Under the pieces are notes generated by a model. That model had not been told where the DNA came from. It saw nothing but the letters and a program-made list of their open reading frames with translations, and did not search any database. Source: a virus. Taken from it: a stretch of 25,334 nt of DNA. The stretch covers positions 1-25,334 of IMG/VR virus record IMGVR_UViG_3300029268_000123. One strand, written 5' to 3'. The first letter of the stretch is position 1. Every line of letters starts with the position of its first letter. The position numbers were made by a program, and so were the translations under genes. This document shows, one piece after another, positions 1-7,489 of this stretch.

Positions 1-400
1 TTTTATTCAAATCTGAAACTTGACCATCAATTTTTTTGAAGACATCAGTCAAAGAAACAATATCATCTTCGATATCTTTCTTTTGGGAATTCAAGATTCC
101 TACAATTTTACTTAGGTTTTCAATGTCGGATTCTACTCCTGCTTTTTCCACTTGAATTCTTGAAAGCTCAATAAGCTGTCGGGTAACTAAATCTTTTTCT
201 TTTTTCTCTAATTCTTCAATTCGTCCAATAACTTTATTGATACTAGCCGTTATCTCTGTGTTAGAATCAGCCACTTCTCTATTCTTTTGTTCTAATCCCT
301 CTTTTTCATCACGGAGAGCAGAAATTTCCGAGAGGAGGGCATCTCTCTGACCAGCCCAAGTTTTCAGTTGTTCTTTTTGTTCTGGGGTAATTTCTTGCAT
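1..400 (-). CDS. Coiled-coil protein, C-terminal part outside the window
   Basis: The reading frame starts at the ATG at 398-400 (MQEITPEQKEQLKTWAGQRD) and stays open to the left edge, giving about 133 residues. The visible part is almost entirely charged heptad-like helix rich in E, K, L, I and D, with segments such as EISALRDEKEGLEQ and GRIEELEKKEKDLV, so a long coiled coil is expected. It starts 4 bp after the stop of the small virion-type protein at 405-731 and is probably co-transcribed with the capsid genes. Position downstream of the capsid gene fits a virion or tail component, but nothing visible fixes a function. The gene is not broken; it is cut by the window. Confidence 0.85.
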   Translation of the reverse strand, partial: MQEITPEQKEQLKTWAGQRDALLSEISALRDEKEGLEQKNREVADSNTEITASINKVIGRIEELEKKEKDLVTRQLIELSRIQVEKAGVESDIENLSKIVGILNSQKKDIEDDIVSLTDVFKKIDGQVSDLNK

Positions 401-404
401 GTTT

Positions 405-731
405 TTAGTACCTTAACGAATAATGACAGGACCCATTGAAAGTTCCACCAGTGACAATCAAGATAAAAGCTTCACCGGGACGACATTCAAACCGAGGAGC
501 ATTATCTTCACCCGGTTCATCCTGTTCGGTGATACCTTGACCGGCATCCAAAGTAAAGGAAGCGAGGGTTCGTGACCCGGCTTTTACGATTAGATTACCA
601 GCACTAGCGAGGTCTCCGATGAGCTCGTGAACATAAATCCAAGCTCCATCAACAGCGGCGATTACGGTCGTATCTCCAACTGGGGCTGCGACCGGAATGG
701 AAATTTTTCTTGTGTGTGCATCTTGTAACAT
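405..731 (-). CDS. Small beta-rich phage virion-type protein (108 aa)
   Basis: The pattern TTVIAAVDGAWIYVHELI, then a Thr/Ser/Gly-rich middle, then ECRPGEAFILIV and a hydrophobic end resembles a family of about 100-residue all-beta phage proteins often found near capsid or tail-fibre genes (typically TIVAAVxGKxIxVxxL...GEAL.L). The family role is not settled; a decoration or structural role is an inference from position just downstream of the major capsid gene. There is no signal peptide or membrane segment. A strong hairpin (775-803) separates it from the capsid gene, so it may be expressed at a lower level than capsid. Confidence 0.8.
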   Translation of the reverse strand: MLQDAHTRKISIPVAAPVGDTTVIAAVDGAWIYVHELIGDLASAGNLIVKAGSRTLASFTLDAGQGITEQDEPGEDNAPRFECRPGEAFILIVTGGTFNGSCHYSLRY

Positions 732-774
732 AGTTTTAAAATTAAGCGAATAAAGAGGTAGTTACCCTACCCAT

Positions 775-803
775 GTGAGAGCCCGGGTCAAGCGGGCACT
801 CAC
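775..803 (-). promoter_or_regulatory. Strong hairpin after the capsid gene
   Basis: The arms at 775-785 (GTGAGAGCCCG) and 793-803 (CGGGCACTCAC) pair over 11 positions with one mismatch, around a 7-nt loop. On the minus strand no T-run follows, so it is not a classical intrinsic terminator. A role as a partial terminator, RNA-processing site or 3'-end stabiliser that raises capsid mRNA over downstream mRNA is inferred from position. Confidence 0.6.
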
Positions 804-816
804 TGGAAAGGCTAGT

Positions 817-1854
817 TTAGACAGTAGCTCCGTCACCGTCAGACCACATCCAACCACGAAGGTCAGAAGCACCCATAACAGCAAGAGAGTTGAAGTTCAT
901 AACTAAGTCTTGGTTGCCCAGAGCATCAACAACAGCTGGCTCGGCTCGAGTAGGAAGAGCTTCAATATATTTGAAACCAAAATCTTCGTTCATCATCTTG
1001 GAATCAAACATACCCCACATCAACCCGTCCATAGCGAGATTTTCGTATGGAGACAACTCAACAATCTTGAATGTGTCAGTCGCAGGAGCGTTGTTGAACA
1101 CATTAGTCTGTTGAGGAGCAAGACCCTTATCAATCGTAGCCTTGATAGTCTTGGCGAACTGGGCGGTGGTAGAACCACGGCGACAGACCAAAGTATCTAG
1201 GTCAGAAATCAAAGGATTACCACGACCGTCCTTCTTTAGAGAGTGCAAGCGTCTTGCAGCCAATAATGAAGAGTAAGTGAACTGTGGGGAATTCGTTGCC
1301 CCATCGACAATAACATTAGACCAAGCAGCACCACCGTCTTCACGAGGGTGAACTTGAGACCAATATTCAACAGCATCCGCACCAATCGTAGAGACTGGAG
1401 TGGCAACTCCTACATTGTTAATAGGAGTCCAAGTGAACGAGGTGTTGAAACCTTGAGCCAAGAGAGATTGAGCAAAGTAGTTCTTGGCGTGTTCAATGGC
1501 ATTTTTCCCATCAAGCACTTTAGACTTAACTGAAGACTTGATTTTAGCAGCTGGACTTTCGAACAAGAAGAAGTTTGTCTGAAAAGTCAAACGAACTTTC
1601 TTGGTAAAGTGCATCTGGGTATAGTTCTTCGAATATCCCTGAATAGGGGCATCGGAAGCACCGATTCCGCCATCTGGAATAATTTCACCCATACCCAAAC
1701 CAGTTGCTCCAACATCGGTATAAATACGCTCGTTGTTATCAACCTTGTACATGAAGTCGAGATATTCCGGTTTAACATCCGGAGATACCTTTGGAGCGAC
1801 ATGCTTGAGGACATTGTTTACGATAACAGCGTAATCATTTATTGTTCCTAACAT
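817..1854 (-). CDS. Major capsid protein
   Basis: A 345-residue protein starting MLGTINDYAVIVNNVL. It has the layout of HK97-fold capsid proteins of the Mu/P22-like groups: a helical N-terminus, then a beta-rich extended region (MHFTKKVRLTFQTNFFLFE, about residues 81-99), a long helix (VKSKVLDGKNAIEHAKNYFAQSL), then a mixed domain ending in FNSLAVMGASDLRGWMWSDG. No long N-terminal delta domain is present, which fits the separate scaffold candidate encoded two genes upstream. The next gene upstream, 19 bp away, encodes a decoration-like protein, so the order scaffold, decoration, capsid is the usual one. The call rests on length, fold pattern and context rather than on a diagnostic motif. Confidence 0.85.
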   Translation of the reverse strand: MLGTINDYAVIVNNVLKHVAPKVSPDVKPEYLDFMYKVDNNERIYTDVGATGLGMGEIIPDGGIGASDAPIQGYSKNYTQMHFTKKVRLTFQTNFFLFESPAAKIKSSVKSKVLDGKNAIEHAKNYFAQSLLAQGFNTSFTWTPINNVGVATPVSTIGADAVEYWSQVHPREDGGAAWSNVIVDGATNSPQFTYSSLLAARRLHSLKKDGRGNPLISDLDTLVCRRGSTTAQFAKTIKATIDKGLAPQQTNVFNNAPATDTFKIVELSPYENLAMDGLMWGMFDSKMMNEDFGFKYIEALPTRAEPAVVDALGNQDLVMNFNSLAVMGASDLRGWMWSDGDGATV

Positions 1855-1873
1855 GATTTTCTATAATTAGCTA

Positions 1874-2287
1874 TTAAACAAATTCAACAAGAATTTTCTT
1901 GTCGCCTGTCGCTCCGAATACACCGACCTGCTTAACAACACCAGCTGGGTCCGTAGTCCCTGTGTTGTTAATTGTGTATGCGTTTGCACCAACAATCATC
2001 AATTGACCATTATGAGTGGCATCAGAGTTGTTGGTTGAATTTACTAAGAAAACATCACCCTTGAAAATTTCAATTACCGGGACTTGAGTGAGAGCCTCGG
2101 CAGCTGCGATAGTTTGATTACAAACACCAACGATAGTCGAAGGAGTTGCACCAGCCGCAGCATCAACAGCCAACCCGGAAGTCTCTACCATCAAGTAATT
2201 CTGCGTGGTAACAGTACCAGACGCTTTATTTACTAAACGAATAGAACGAGTTGGATTTTTGATTATAGCCTGAATGAATCCAGTCAT
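1874..2287 (-). CDS. Decoration-like capsid stabilising protein (137 aa)
   Basis: A small protein starting MTGFIQAIIKNPTRSIRLVNKASG, rich in Val, Thr, Ala and Gly with short alternating beta segments (TIVGVCNQTIAAAEAL, FKGDVFLVNS, PAGVVKQVGVFGATGDKKILVEFV). This is the style of DUF2190-like or head-decoration proteins encoded just before the major capsid gene in many phages. It has no Cys cluster, signal peptide or membrane segment. It lies 28 bp after the scaffold candidate and 19 bp before the capsid gene. The closing strand ILVEF and the central GV..G pattern favour decoration, but the exact family cannot be confirmed by eye. Confidence 0.7.
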   Translation of the reverse strand: MTGFIQAIIKNPTRSIRLVNKASGTVTTQNYLMVETSGLAVDAAAGATPSTIVGVCNQTIAAAEALTQVPVIEIFKGDVFLVNSTNNSDATHNGQLMIVGANAYTINNTGTTDPAGVVKQVGVFGATGDKKILVEFV

Positions 2288-2315
2288 TTTTTTAAGTTTG
2301 GATTATAGTAGCTAC

Positions 2316-3245
2316 CTAGTTATCAGAGAGAAGTTCTATTGCCTTTGATTCCGGCATCCCACTGGCAACCATTTCATCAATGGACTTACGCACCTCGGGA
2401 GAGAAATCGGTTTTTGGAACACTTCCACCGGGGAACTGCATCGCATTAACCTTTTCTTGAACATTAGCACTTTTGAGAACTCTTTCCTGAATGGTCTCTG
2501 AAGGCTTAAACATGTTTTCTCGAGCAAGTTCTAGGACCGTCATCAACTCTTTACCACTTTTGTTTTGCCAATTGTAGTTGTCGTCAACGAAATCAAAGAA
2601 TACTTCTCGAACATCTTCATCTTTAAGTTCAGCATGCCTTTCAACAAAATTTTCCAATGTGCTCTTGACTTCACCGGCTAAGCGTTCCTGTTGGATAACC
2701 GCTTGGATATCCTCTTTAGTCGCCCCACCTAGTTCTTTCAAGCGTTCTTTGTCGGCTTTCAAAGCTTCATCTTCAATATCTTCTCCTTCCTTCTTGGTCT
2801 CTACTCCGCCATTATTCAGCGGATTGATAATTTTGTCGGTTCCGTTAAGATTTTTTAATTGGCCTTTTGCCTTCTTAATTTCATCCGACAATTGTTGCTT
2901 CTGCTCGGGAGTCGTAGCGAGTTTGCGTCTTTTGACTAAATCAAGGAGAGCAATTCGTTTCTCGAAAGATTCATCAGATTCGAATTTTCCTTTATTTGGT
3001 ACTCGGAACTCATACTCACCGTCTTCCTTTTTTGCTTCTTCAACTGGAGGTTTTGCTGGTTCCCCCTCCTTCGGTGTTTCAGGAGTCTCCTCCTTATTCT
3101 CCTCCGGCTTGGCTGGCTCTTCCGATTTATTAGGAGAAGCCAACTCTTTTCCAGCTTTGACCGCAGAGATTGATTCTTCGAGTTCTTTATCGAGCTCGGA
3201 TTCGTCATCTACTGGTGTCTCTATTTTTTCTTTTTCTGGGTCCAT
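2316..3245 (-). CDS. Putative capsid scaffolding protein (309 aa)
   Basis: A highly charged protein. Residues 1-80 are low-complexity acidic and Lys/Pro-rich, residues 80-150 are basic and helical, and the rest is helical, ending PESKAIELLSDN. There is no visible enzymatic motif. Highly charged helical proteins encoded just upstream of decoration and capsid genes are the usual scaffolding (capsid assembly) proteins of tailed phages. Its acidic N-terminus and mobile linker fit that role, but no protease motif is visible, so a scaffold-protease fusion is not indicated. Its start lies immediately behind one copy of a 40-bp repeated leader (3243-3282) and the promoter at 3294-3322. Confidence 0.7.
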   Translation of the reverse strand: MDPEKEKIETPVDDESELDKELEESISAVKAGKELASPNKSEEPAKPEENKEETPETPKEGEPAKPPVEEAKKEDGEYEFRVPNKGKFESDESFEKRIALLDLVKRRKLATTPEQKQQLSDEIKKAKGQLKNLNGTDKIINPLNNGGVETKKEGEDIEDEALKADKERLKELGGATKEDIQAVIQQERLAGEVKSTLENFVERHAELKDEDVREVFFDFVDDNYNWQNKSGKELMTVLELARENMFKPSETIQERVLKSANVQEKVNAMQFPGGSVPKTDFSPEVRKSIDEMVASGMPESKAIELLSDN

Positions 3246-3282
3246 ATTTTTCCTACCCGTATCGTGGGTGGTGACGATGGTT
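3243..3282 (-). repeat. 40-bp leader repeat, copy 1 (upstream of scaffold gene)
   Basis: This 40-bp block is identical to 3851-3890. On the minus strand it ends exactly with the ATG of the gene it precedes. It can fold in two exclusive ways: ATCGT with ACGAT (loop CACCACCC) or ACCC with GGGT (loop ACGATAC). TAGGAAAAAT sits directly before the ATG, with only a weak ribosome-binding match. Confidence 0.85.
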
Positions 3283-3293
3283 TATTATTTATA

Positions 3294-3322
3294 ATTATAT
3301 AACGGCATATTTTAAACTGCAA
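3294..3322 (-). promoter_or_regulatory. Sigma70-type promoter of the scaffold-capsid block
   Basis: Read on the minus strand: TTGCAG (3317-3322), a 17-bp spacer, then a perfect TATAAT (3294-3299). The spacer contains ATGCCGT (3302-3308), the core of the variant operator repeat seen at 10744-10750 and 10791-10797. A perfect ACGGCACAA lies 27 bp upstream of the -35 at 3349-3357, inside the end of the preceding gene. The expected transcript carries leader-repeat copy 1 before the scaffold start. Confidence 0.75.
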
Positions 3323-3325
3323 TGA

Positions 3326-3853
3326 CTATCGGTCGGAAAACTTAACAAACGGCACAATTCTTTTCAATTTTAATTTAAGGGTATCTAAATTAACGGAGCC
3401 TTCTGTTAAAAATGAAATAGCGTGCTTCTGGAAATCGCCTTCCGTTGAATTGTTGTGTTCACCAACAGTAGACGAATACTTTATCGGGATAATAACAAGA
3501 TAAACTTCTTTGTCTCTCGCTTTGTAGAAGAGGATATTATCTTTCGGATTAAAGACCTTGTTGAAAACTTCCAACAAATCTTCACGGTCAACGGCATATC
3601 CACAGGATGCTTCAAATGACGATGGAGCTTTACCTCCAAAGAAATAATCAGCTTCAGACACCTCTTCGCCAATGGTATTCTTTAAAACAACCTTCTTGAC
3701 TGGCTTAGCTGCTGGAAGAGGATTGTTTTCTGGGGCTACTGGTGGAAGTCCGGTAATCGGATTCACTACCGGTGGGGCTGGCGGAGTCTGCTTAGGCTCC
3801 TTATTAGTAGTGGTATTCTTGTTGCCTTTTTTAATTGTTTTTTCTTTTGCCAT
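3326..3853 (-). CDS. Hypothetical virion-module protein with Pro/Lys-rich N-terminus (175 aa)
   Basis: Residues 1-55 are a low-complexity tail rich in K, T, N, P and A (AKEKTIKKGNKNTTTNKEP, then PPAPPVVNPITGLPPVAPEN), likely disordered. Residues about 56-175 look like a compact alpha/beta domain with ADYFFGGKAPSSF, ILFYKARDKEVYLVIIPIKY and a basic end. No family is recognised. It sits between a 156-residue unknown protein and the scaffold gene, and its start is preceded by the second copy of the 40-bp leader repeat. Its 3' end carries a perfect ACGGCACAA (3349-3357) next to the downstream promoter. A head-completion or minor structural role is a guess from position only. Confidence 0.8.
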   Translation of the reverse strand: MAKEKTIKKGNKNTTTNKEPKQTPPAPPVVNPITGLPPVAPENNPLPAAKPVKKVVLKNTIGEEVSEADYFFGGKAPSSFEASCGYAVDREDLLEVFNKVFNPKDNILFYKARDKEVYLVIIPIKYSSTVGEHNNSTEGDFQKHAISFLTEGSVNLDTLKLKLKRIVPFVKFSDR

Positions 3854-3890
3854 ATTTTTCCTACCCGTATCGTGGGTGGTGACGATGGTT
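3851..3890 (-). repeat. 40-bp leader repeat, copy 2 (upstream of the 175-aa gene)
   Basis: Identical over 40 bp to 3243-3282, and likewise ending at the ATG of the gene it precedes. It fills the whole gap between this ATG and the TAA stop of the preceding gene (3889-3891), overlapping that stop by two bases. No good promoter is seen upstream of this copy. Confidence 0.85.
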
Positions 3891-4359
3891 ATTTAATATC
3901 TACTTGTTTAAACGACTTATAAAACTTTTTTACATACTCCTCCATCTTGGGGGTTATTTTTTTCTTAACCTCATCAAGATATTCCTTCGTAATCTCAAAC
4001 CTTGGAACAGACATATCAATTTTTGCAATCTTGTACCCCTCTTCAATGATAGCGAATTCGAGTGGGTACGGATGCGAATAGTTGATATTTATTTCCTGCC
4101 CCGCTTTCATGTCTTTGTCTAACACGCACTTCAGCTGACGACCAACCTCTACCACATTCACCTTTGTCATCTCGACAAAAGTTGGAGATAAAGTATCAGT
4201 GTTCACCTGCTCGACCAAGAAACTAATCATCTCATCTGCCGATATTACAAATTCATCGCCAGACTTGCTGATAAATTTCATTAGTTTTTTTGCTTCCGCC
4301 TCCGGTGAGTATTTCAGCTGGATTGTATAATCCTTCTGTTTCAGTTCAATTGCGGTCAT
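3889..4359 (-). CDS. Hypothetical structural-module protein (156 aa)
   Basis: A 156-residue mixed alpha/beta protein starting MTAIELKQKDYTIQLKYSPEA. It has a middle part with VGRQLKCVLDKDMKAGQEI and a strongly basic helical end (YLDEVKKKITPKMEEYVKKFYKSF). No family is recognised, and no membrane segment or signal peptide is present. Its ATG overlaps the TGA of the 83-residue gene upstream (ATGA at 4356-4359), which indicates translational coupling. Its location between portal and scaffold fits a head-completion or internal protein, but the sequence does not show this. Confidence 0.75.
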   Translation of the reverse strand: MTAIELKQKDYTIQLKYSPEAEAKKLMKFISKSGDEFVISADEMISFLVEQVNTDTLSPTFVEMTKVNVVEVGRQLKCVLDKDMKAGQEININYSHPYPLEFAIIEEGYKIAKIDMSVPRFEITKEYLDEVKKKITPKMEEYVKKFYKSFKQVDIK

Positions 4360-4607
4360 TCTTTTGGTTCAAATAATCCTCCTTTTCTAATCATCTCAAG
4401 GTGGTCGACCATTGTTCGTAACATTGTACCCTGAACCTCAAGAGTAATAGCATTAACGATTGTCTTCCATTCCGTGTCTGCGACAATCGGGACTTTGGCC
4501 ATGATATCTTTCATCAATTCTATAATAACCGGAGCGTGTTCACTCTGGGCCAATTTTATCTTTTTTTGGTCTAAACTTTGTTCTACTGGAATTTCTTGGT
4601 CGTCCAT
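4356..4607 (-). CDS. Small helical hypothetical protein (83 aa)
   Basis: The start is chosen at the ATG at 4605-4607 (MDDQEIPVEQSLDQKKIKLA), one base after the TAA of the SleB-like gene. A longer reading starting at 4730 would overlap that gene by about 120 bp and is not credible. The protein is mainly helical (VIIELMKDIMAKV, then WKTIVNAITLEVQGTMLRTMVDHLEMIRKGGLF). No family is recognised. The TGA stop overlaps the next ATG, so it forms a tightly coupled pair with the 156-residue protein and may act with it. Confidence 0.75.
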   Translation of the reverse strand: MDDQEIPVEQSLDQKKIKLAQSEHAPVIIELMKDIMAKVPIVADTEWKTIVNAITLEVQGTMLRTMVDHLEMIRKGGLFEPKE

Positions 4608-4608
4608 T

Positions 4609-5178
4609 TTATCTAAATAGCTTTCGCTTATTATCGTAAGTAATACTTTCGTCTGGGTTATGAATATAATAGTAGGCTCCTTGAGTATTGTCTTGATAGT
4701 TTCCTGAACGAATTTGTTCGGAAATGGCATCTAAAATCGCATCAACTTCCTGCTTCTTAGCTAAAGCTACTGGGTCAGGTGGGTTATGATACGCCTGATA
4801 TTGTTTACCACCATACGCCTGATACTGGTTTGGCATTGCCACAATTTCCGCCAAGCTTTTATTCATCCCACGCTCTTTATAAGCTCGAGCTCGGTTAAGA
4901 GTTGTATTCAAAATAACATTCGCTTCCAATTCTTTTTTAGCCCTGTTGCGATTACTGATTTCACCATAAATAAGTGGACGCATTGCTTTCAAATCATCAT
5001 CTGTGATATCCACTCCTCGGTCTTTGAGGTTGTATCTTCCGGGGGCCGCCATTGCGACTGCCGCTGGTTGCTTCATCGCTTCAGCCACATACGGTTTTGG
5101 TTGGAACATCCCAGAAAGAGGCCCGGTCATTTTTCCTGCCATTTTGCTAACTGAATTGTAAATATCTTTTATCGCCAT
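4609..5178 (-). CDS. Putative SleB/CwlJ-like cell-wall hydrolase (virion lysin)
   Basis: After a 60-residue N-terminal tail rich in Met, Pro and Ala, residues 62-180 match the layout of the Hydrolase_2 (SleB/CwlJ) fold: LIYGEISNRNRAKKEL (residues 69-84, with the conserved-type Glu at 73), then ANVILNTTLNRAR (residues 86-98), then the QYQAYGGKQYQAY block (residues 118-130), then GAYYYIHNP (residues 167-175). This fold cleaves peptidoglycan glycan strands as a lytic transglycosylase or related enzyme. It starts 4 bp after the portal gene ends, so it probably belongs to the virion and helps local wall digestion during DNA entry, rather than being a lysis endolysin. There is no signal peptide. 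Similarity is pattern-level; the family call is likely but not certain. Confidence 0.6.
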   Translation of the reverse strand: MAIKDIYNSVSKMAGKMTGPLSGMFQPKPYVAEAMKQPAAVAMAAPGRYNLKDRGVDITDDDLKAMRPLIYGEISNRNRAKKELEANVILNTTLNRARAYKERGMNKSLAEIVAMPNQYQAYGGKQYQAYHNPPDPVALAKKQEVDAILDAISEQIRSGNYQDNTQGAYYYIHNPDESITYDNKRKLFR

Positions 5179-5181
5179 TTT

Positions 5182-7329
5182 TTATCCCGGAAAGAATCCG
5201 GTTGAATTAGCTGCTCGTCCGACAGAAGCATCAACCGCCGCTCCCATTGGAGCCTGTGGTCGTGGAACTTCGTTTGGATTTTGAGGTTGGGTTGGACTCA
5301 TTCCGTCACCGGCCATCTCCTGACCCATTGGCAAAGATTCTCCACCGCCAGCTTCTCCGCCGGCCATGTTTAACATCGCTGCTTCTTTAGCCTTACGCTT
5401 GATTTCTTCGTCCTGCATTTGTTTCTGCATTTCAGATGGTTGCTTCCCAAGAATTGCATCGTAATCAGCTTTGGAAATGTAGTCGTAAATATCCTGATTC
5501 TGAATATCCAATAATTGTTCCAAAGCCATCAGTTGCGAAGCCGCTGCTTCCGGGTCTTGATTGCGGAGAGAGAATATCAAAGTAATTTGATTGGTGATAA
5601 CAGGGAAGAGAGCCATGAAGGTCTGCTTCTGAATTTCCAGTGATGGCAAAAGCATCGAATCCGGGTCAATAATGAATTCAATATAGTCAGACATGTGTCC
5701 GGTATTCTTCAGCTCTTCGAACAACTTACGAGAAGAAATCTGACGAGTTGGAACATTTTCCATCATCTCCCCTTCCGGAGTAAAGTCAAAATTTAATCGC
5801 AGATTAGGAGAGGCGGCAGCAATCAATCCGGTCGCTAACCCTTCATCATTGATAACAGTTTCTGACTCTACGAAATAGTCCGGATTTTGTTTTACGAATT
5901 CCGCCAGTTGGTCTTCAGTATCAATCATAAAAATCTTATCCACTGAATAAATCTGAAGCATCCAAGTATTTGCAATGTGAGCATCTCTTTCCAACCCAGT
6001 CACCATCGAATTCTTTGGTGGAGTCAAACGATTGTAAGCCGCTTCTTTCAAGATAACGGTTGAGCCCAAGGTCGTTTCGGATTGTGTTCCCGCTACGATA
6101 TTGTTCACGCCGGTATTCTCTTCGATAGCTTGCTTTTGTTTGTCGGCAAATATAATTCCCTGCTGAACATTCCCGGAGGTTTTCACGACATCAATGTCTG
6201 ACCCGGGATGTTTTGGATTGACGATATTCGGACCACGCTTGTAAGTGGCTGTCCCATTCTGAACTTGAGCTCCGAACAAGAGAGGGAAAATTTCCGCCTC
6301 TACCTGTTGAGCATTTAAGGAATTGATATAGGTATAGATAGCGGTATTTCCTCTCATCATTTCGTACAGTCCTACTCCGTGTGGGTCGTTCATATCACGA
6401 ACAAAACACCGAGCGGTGACTACCGAACCGTGTGAGCCGTCATTAGGAAGTTCACCATCATAAATGAGCATCTTTCCACAAACAACAACATAGCGATTCA
6501 GCAATTCGTTTTCGTAGTAACCAATCGTGACATGAGTCTGAACTTTATCAGGATTTTCGTCTTTCGCTTCTTCCGAAGCCGAACAGTATTGCAGTTTCTT
6601 TTTATTCTTTTTCGCCTCGGGATACATCGCATAAAAATCATCCTTTGGAATATCCCGCTCGTAATAAACTTCACCCCAAGACCAGTAGTCTCCGTGGTTG
6701 AAGCCAACACCTAACCAAGTCCGGGCACAGTCCAAAGATTCTCGGTAAATATCATCAAACAAAATTTTAACTGTTCCCTTTCGTGGAACCTGCACTCGCC
6801 GTGGATAAACTCTCCACGCTGCCCAGCCGTAAGTGAAAAGATTCTGGTAGGTAAGCATCAGAGTATTTGCTCCGTTGCCTCCAGCCATAGACCAACTTCG
6901 CTTCCACAATTCGTAGGAAGCTTTGGCGTAAATTTTATCATCAGCAATAACTTTCGCATCCGGCAATTTACCAGCCAAGACGGAAGTAGCAATCATAATT
7001 TTTGAAAAAGCCAATGGTTCTTGAGACACCGGGACTCCCGAGCGATTTTGGTCTCGGTCACTAAGTTTCTGGGGATAGACATTGATGTCGTAAGCCCCAT
7101 TCGCCATCTTATTATAGAAGACCATCGAACCCCAGCCGGACTTCTCGTACAGTTTTTGCCCGTAACTTACTCCAGTATTCATCAAATTTCCGTCAATTTC
7201 ATTCTTTAGAGTATCGAATTTCTTACGATACTGCGTTTCTTTCATCTGTTTCTTCTTATTGTCGATGAAAGTTATTGACTCGGACTCCGATTTTTTATTT
7301 TTTTTATATTTTGAATTTTCTGGGTCCAT
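5182..7329 (-). CDS. Portal protein
   Basis: A 715-residue protein starting MDPENSKYKKNKKSESES. It has the portal layout of podovirus-like phages: a charged N-terminus, a wing/stem region with tryptophan and tyrosine clusters (about residues 140-260, e.g. LFTYGWAAWRVYPRRVQVPRK), the DMNDPHGVGLYEMMRGNTAI segment followed by long helices, and a Gln/Met/Pro/Gly-rich C-terminal tail (about residues 620-715). DPHGVGL followed by a helix with multiple N and Q residues is typical of P22/N4-like portals. It lies directly downstream of the large terminase gene and upstream of the capsid assembly genes, the standard order. A promoter of its own lies at 7359-7387. The C-terminal tail is low complexity and probably flexible. 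Confidence 0.9.
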   Translation of the reverse strand: MDPENSKYKKNKKSESESITFIDNKKKQMKETQYRKKFDTLKNEIDGNLMNTGVSYGQKLYEKSGWGSMVFYNKMANGAYDINVYPQKLSDRDQNRSGVPVSQEPLAFSKIMIATSVLAGKLPDAKVIADDKIYAKASYELWKRSWSMAGGNGANTLMLTYQNLFTYGWAAWRVYPRRVQVPRKGTVKILFDDIYRESLDCARTWLGVGFNHGDYWSWGEVYYERDIPKDDFYAMYPEAKKNKKKLQYCSASEEAKDENPDKVQTHVTIGYYENELLNRYVVVCGKMLIYDGELPNDGSHGSVVTARCFVRDMNDPHGVGLYEMMRGNTAIYTYINSLNAQQVEAEIFPLLFGAQVQNGTATYKRGPNIVNPKHPGSDIDVVKTSGNVQQGIIFADKQKQAIEENTGVNNIVAGTQSETTLGSTVILKEAAYNRLTPPKNSMVTGLERDAHIANTWMLQIYSVDKIFMIDTEDQLAEFVKQNPDYFVESETVINDEGLATGLIAAASPNLRLNFDFTPEGEMMENVPTRQISSRKLFEELKNTGHMSDYIEFIIDPDSMLLPSLEIQKQTFMALFPVITNQITLIFSLRNQDPEAAASQLMALEQLLDIQNQDIYDYISKADYDAILGKQPSEMQKQMQDEEIKRKAKEAAMLNMAGGEAGGGESLPMGQEMAGDGMSPTQPQNPNEVPRPQAPMGAAVDASVGRAANSTGFFPG

Positions 7330-7358
7330 TTTTTTATTATTAGAGATGTGTTCTAATA

Positions 7359-7387
7359 AGTATAATGCCTACTGTTTCAGTATGCAA
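7359..7387 (-). promoter_or_regulatory. Sigma70-type promoter of the portal gene
   Basis: Read on the minus strand: TTGCAT (7382-7387), a 17-bp spacer, then TATACT (7359-7364). The spacer begins with ACTGAAACAGT, an inverted repeat ACTG-AAA-CAGT that could be an operator. The portal ATG lies about 30 bp downstream. The 240-bp gap 7330-7569 has no other gene that can be supported. Confidence 0.65.
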
Positions 7388-7466
7388 GTGATTTTATGCA
7401 CTTTTACAAATCTCGGTCGATTTTTTCGAATTTTTTCTCAATTCTTCTCCAATAATCGCTGCCTTT

Positions 7467-7489
7467 GATGCCATGATGGCATCTTTTTT
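7467..7489 (+). terminator. Intrinsic-type terminator facing the plus strand
   Basis: GATGCCA (7467-7473), loop TGA, TGGCATC (7477-7483), then TTTTTT (7484-7489). This is a textbook hairpin and T-run in the plus direction, where no plus-strand gene reads into it. On the minus strand no T-run follows the hairpin. It could stop antisense transcription coming from the portal gene side. A palindromic operator is the alternative. Confidence 0.6.

Noticed and set aside
910-1200. Plus-strand reading frame over the capsid gene
   Set aside because: It is antisense to a well-supported capsid gene and has no family resemblance.
2578-3294. Long Ser-rich plus-strand frame over the scaffold gene
   Set aside because: Serine-rich complement of a Lys/Glu-rich gene; no start signal or conserved features.
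3591-3600. AACGGCATAT inside the 175-aa gene as another operator
   Set aside because: It lies in coding sequence with no promoter and matches only the 7-bp core, so it is treated as coincidence.
7025-7032. GACACCG-like match in the portal gene as a regulon site
   Set aside because: It is within coding sequence with no promoter nearby.
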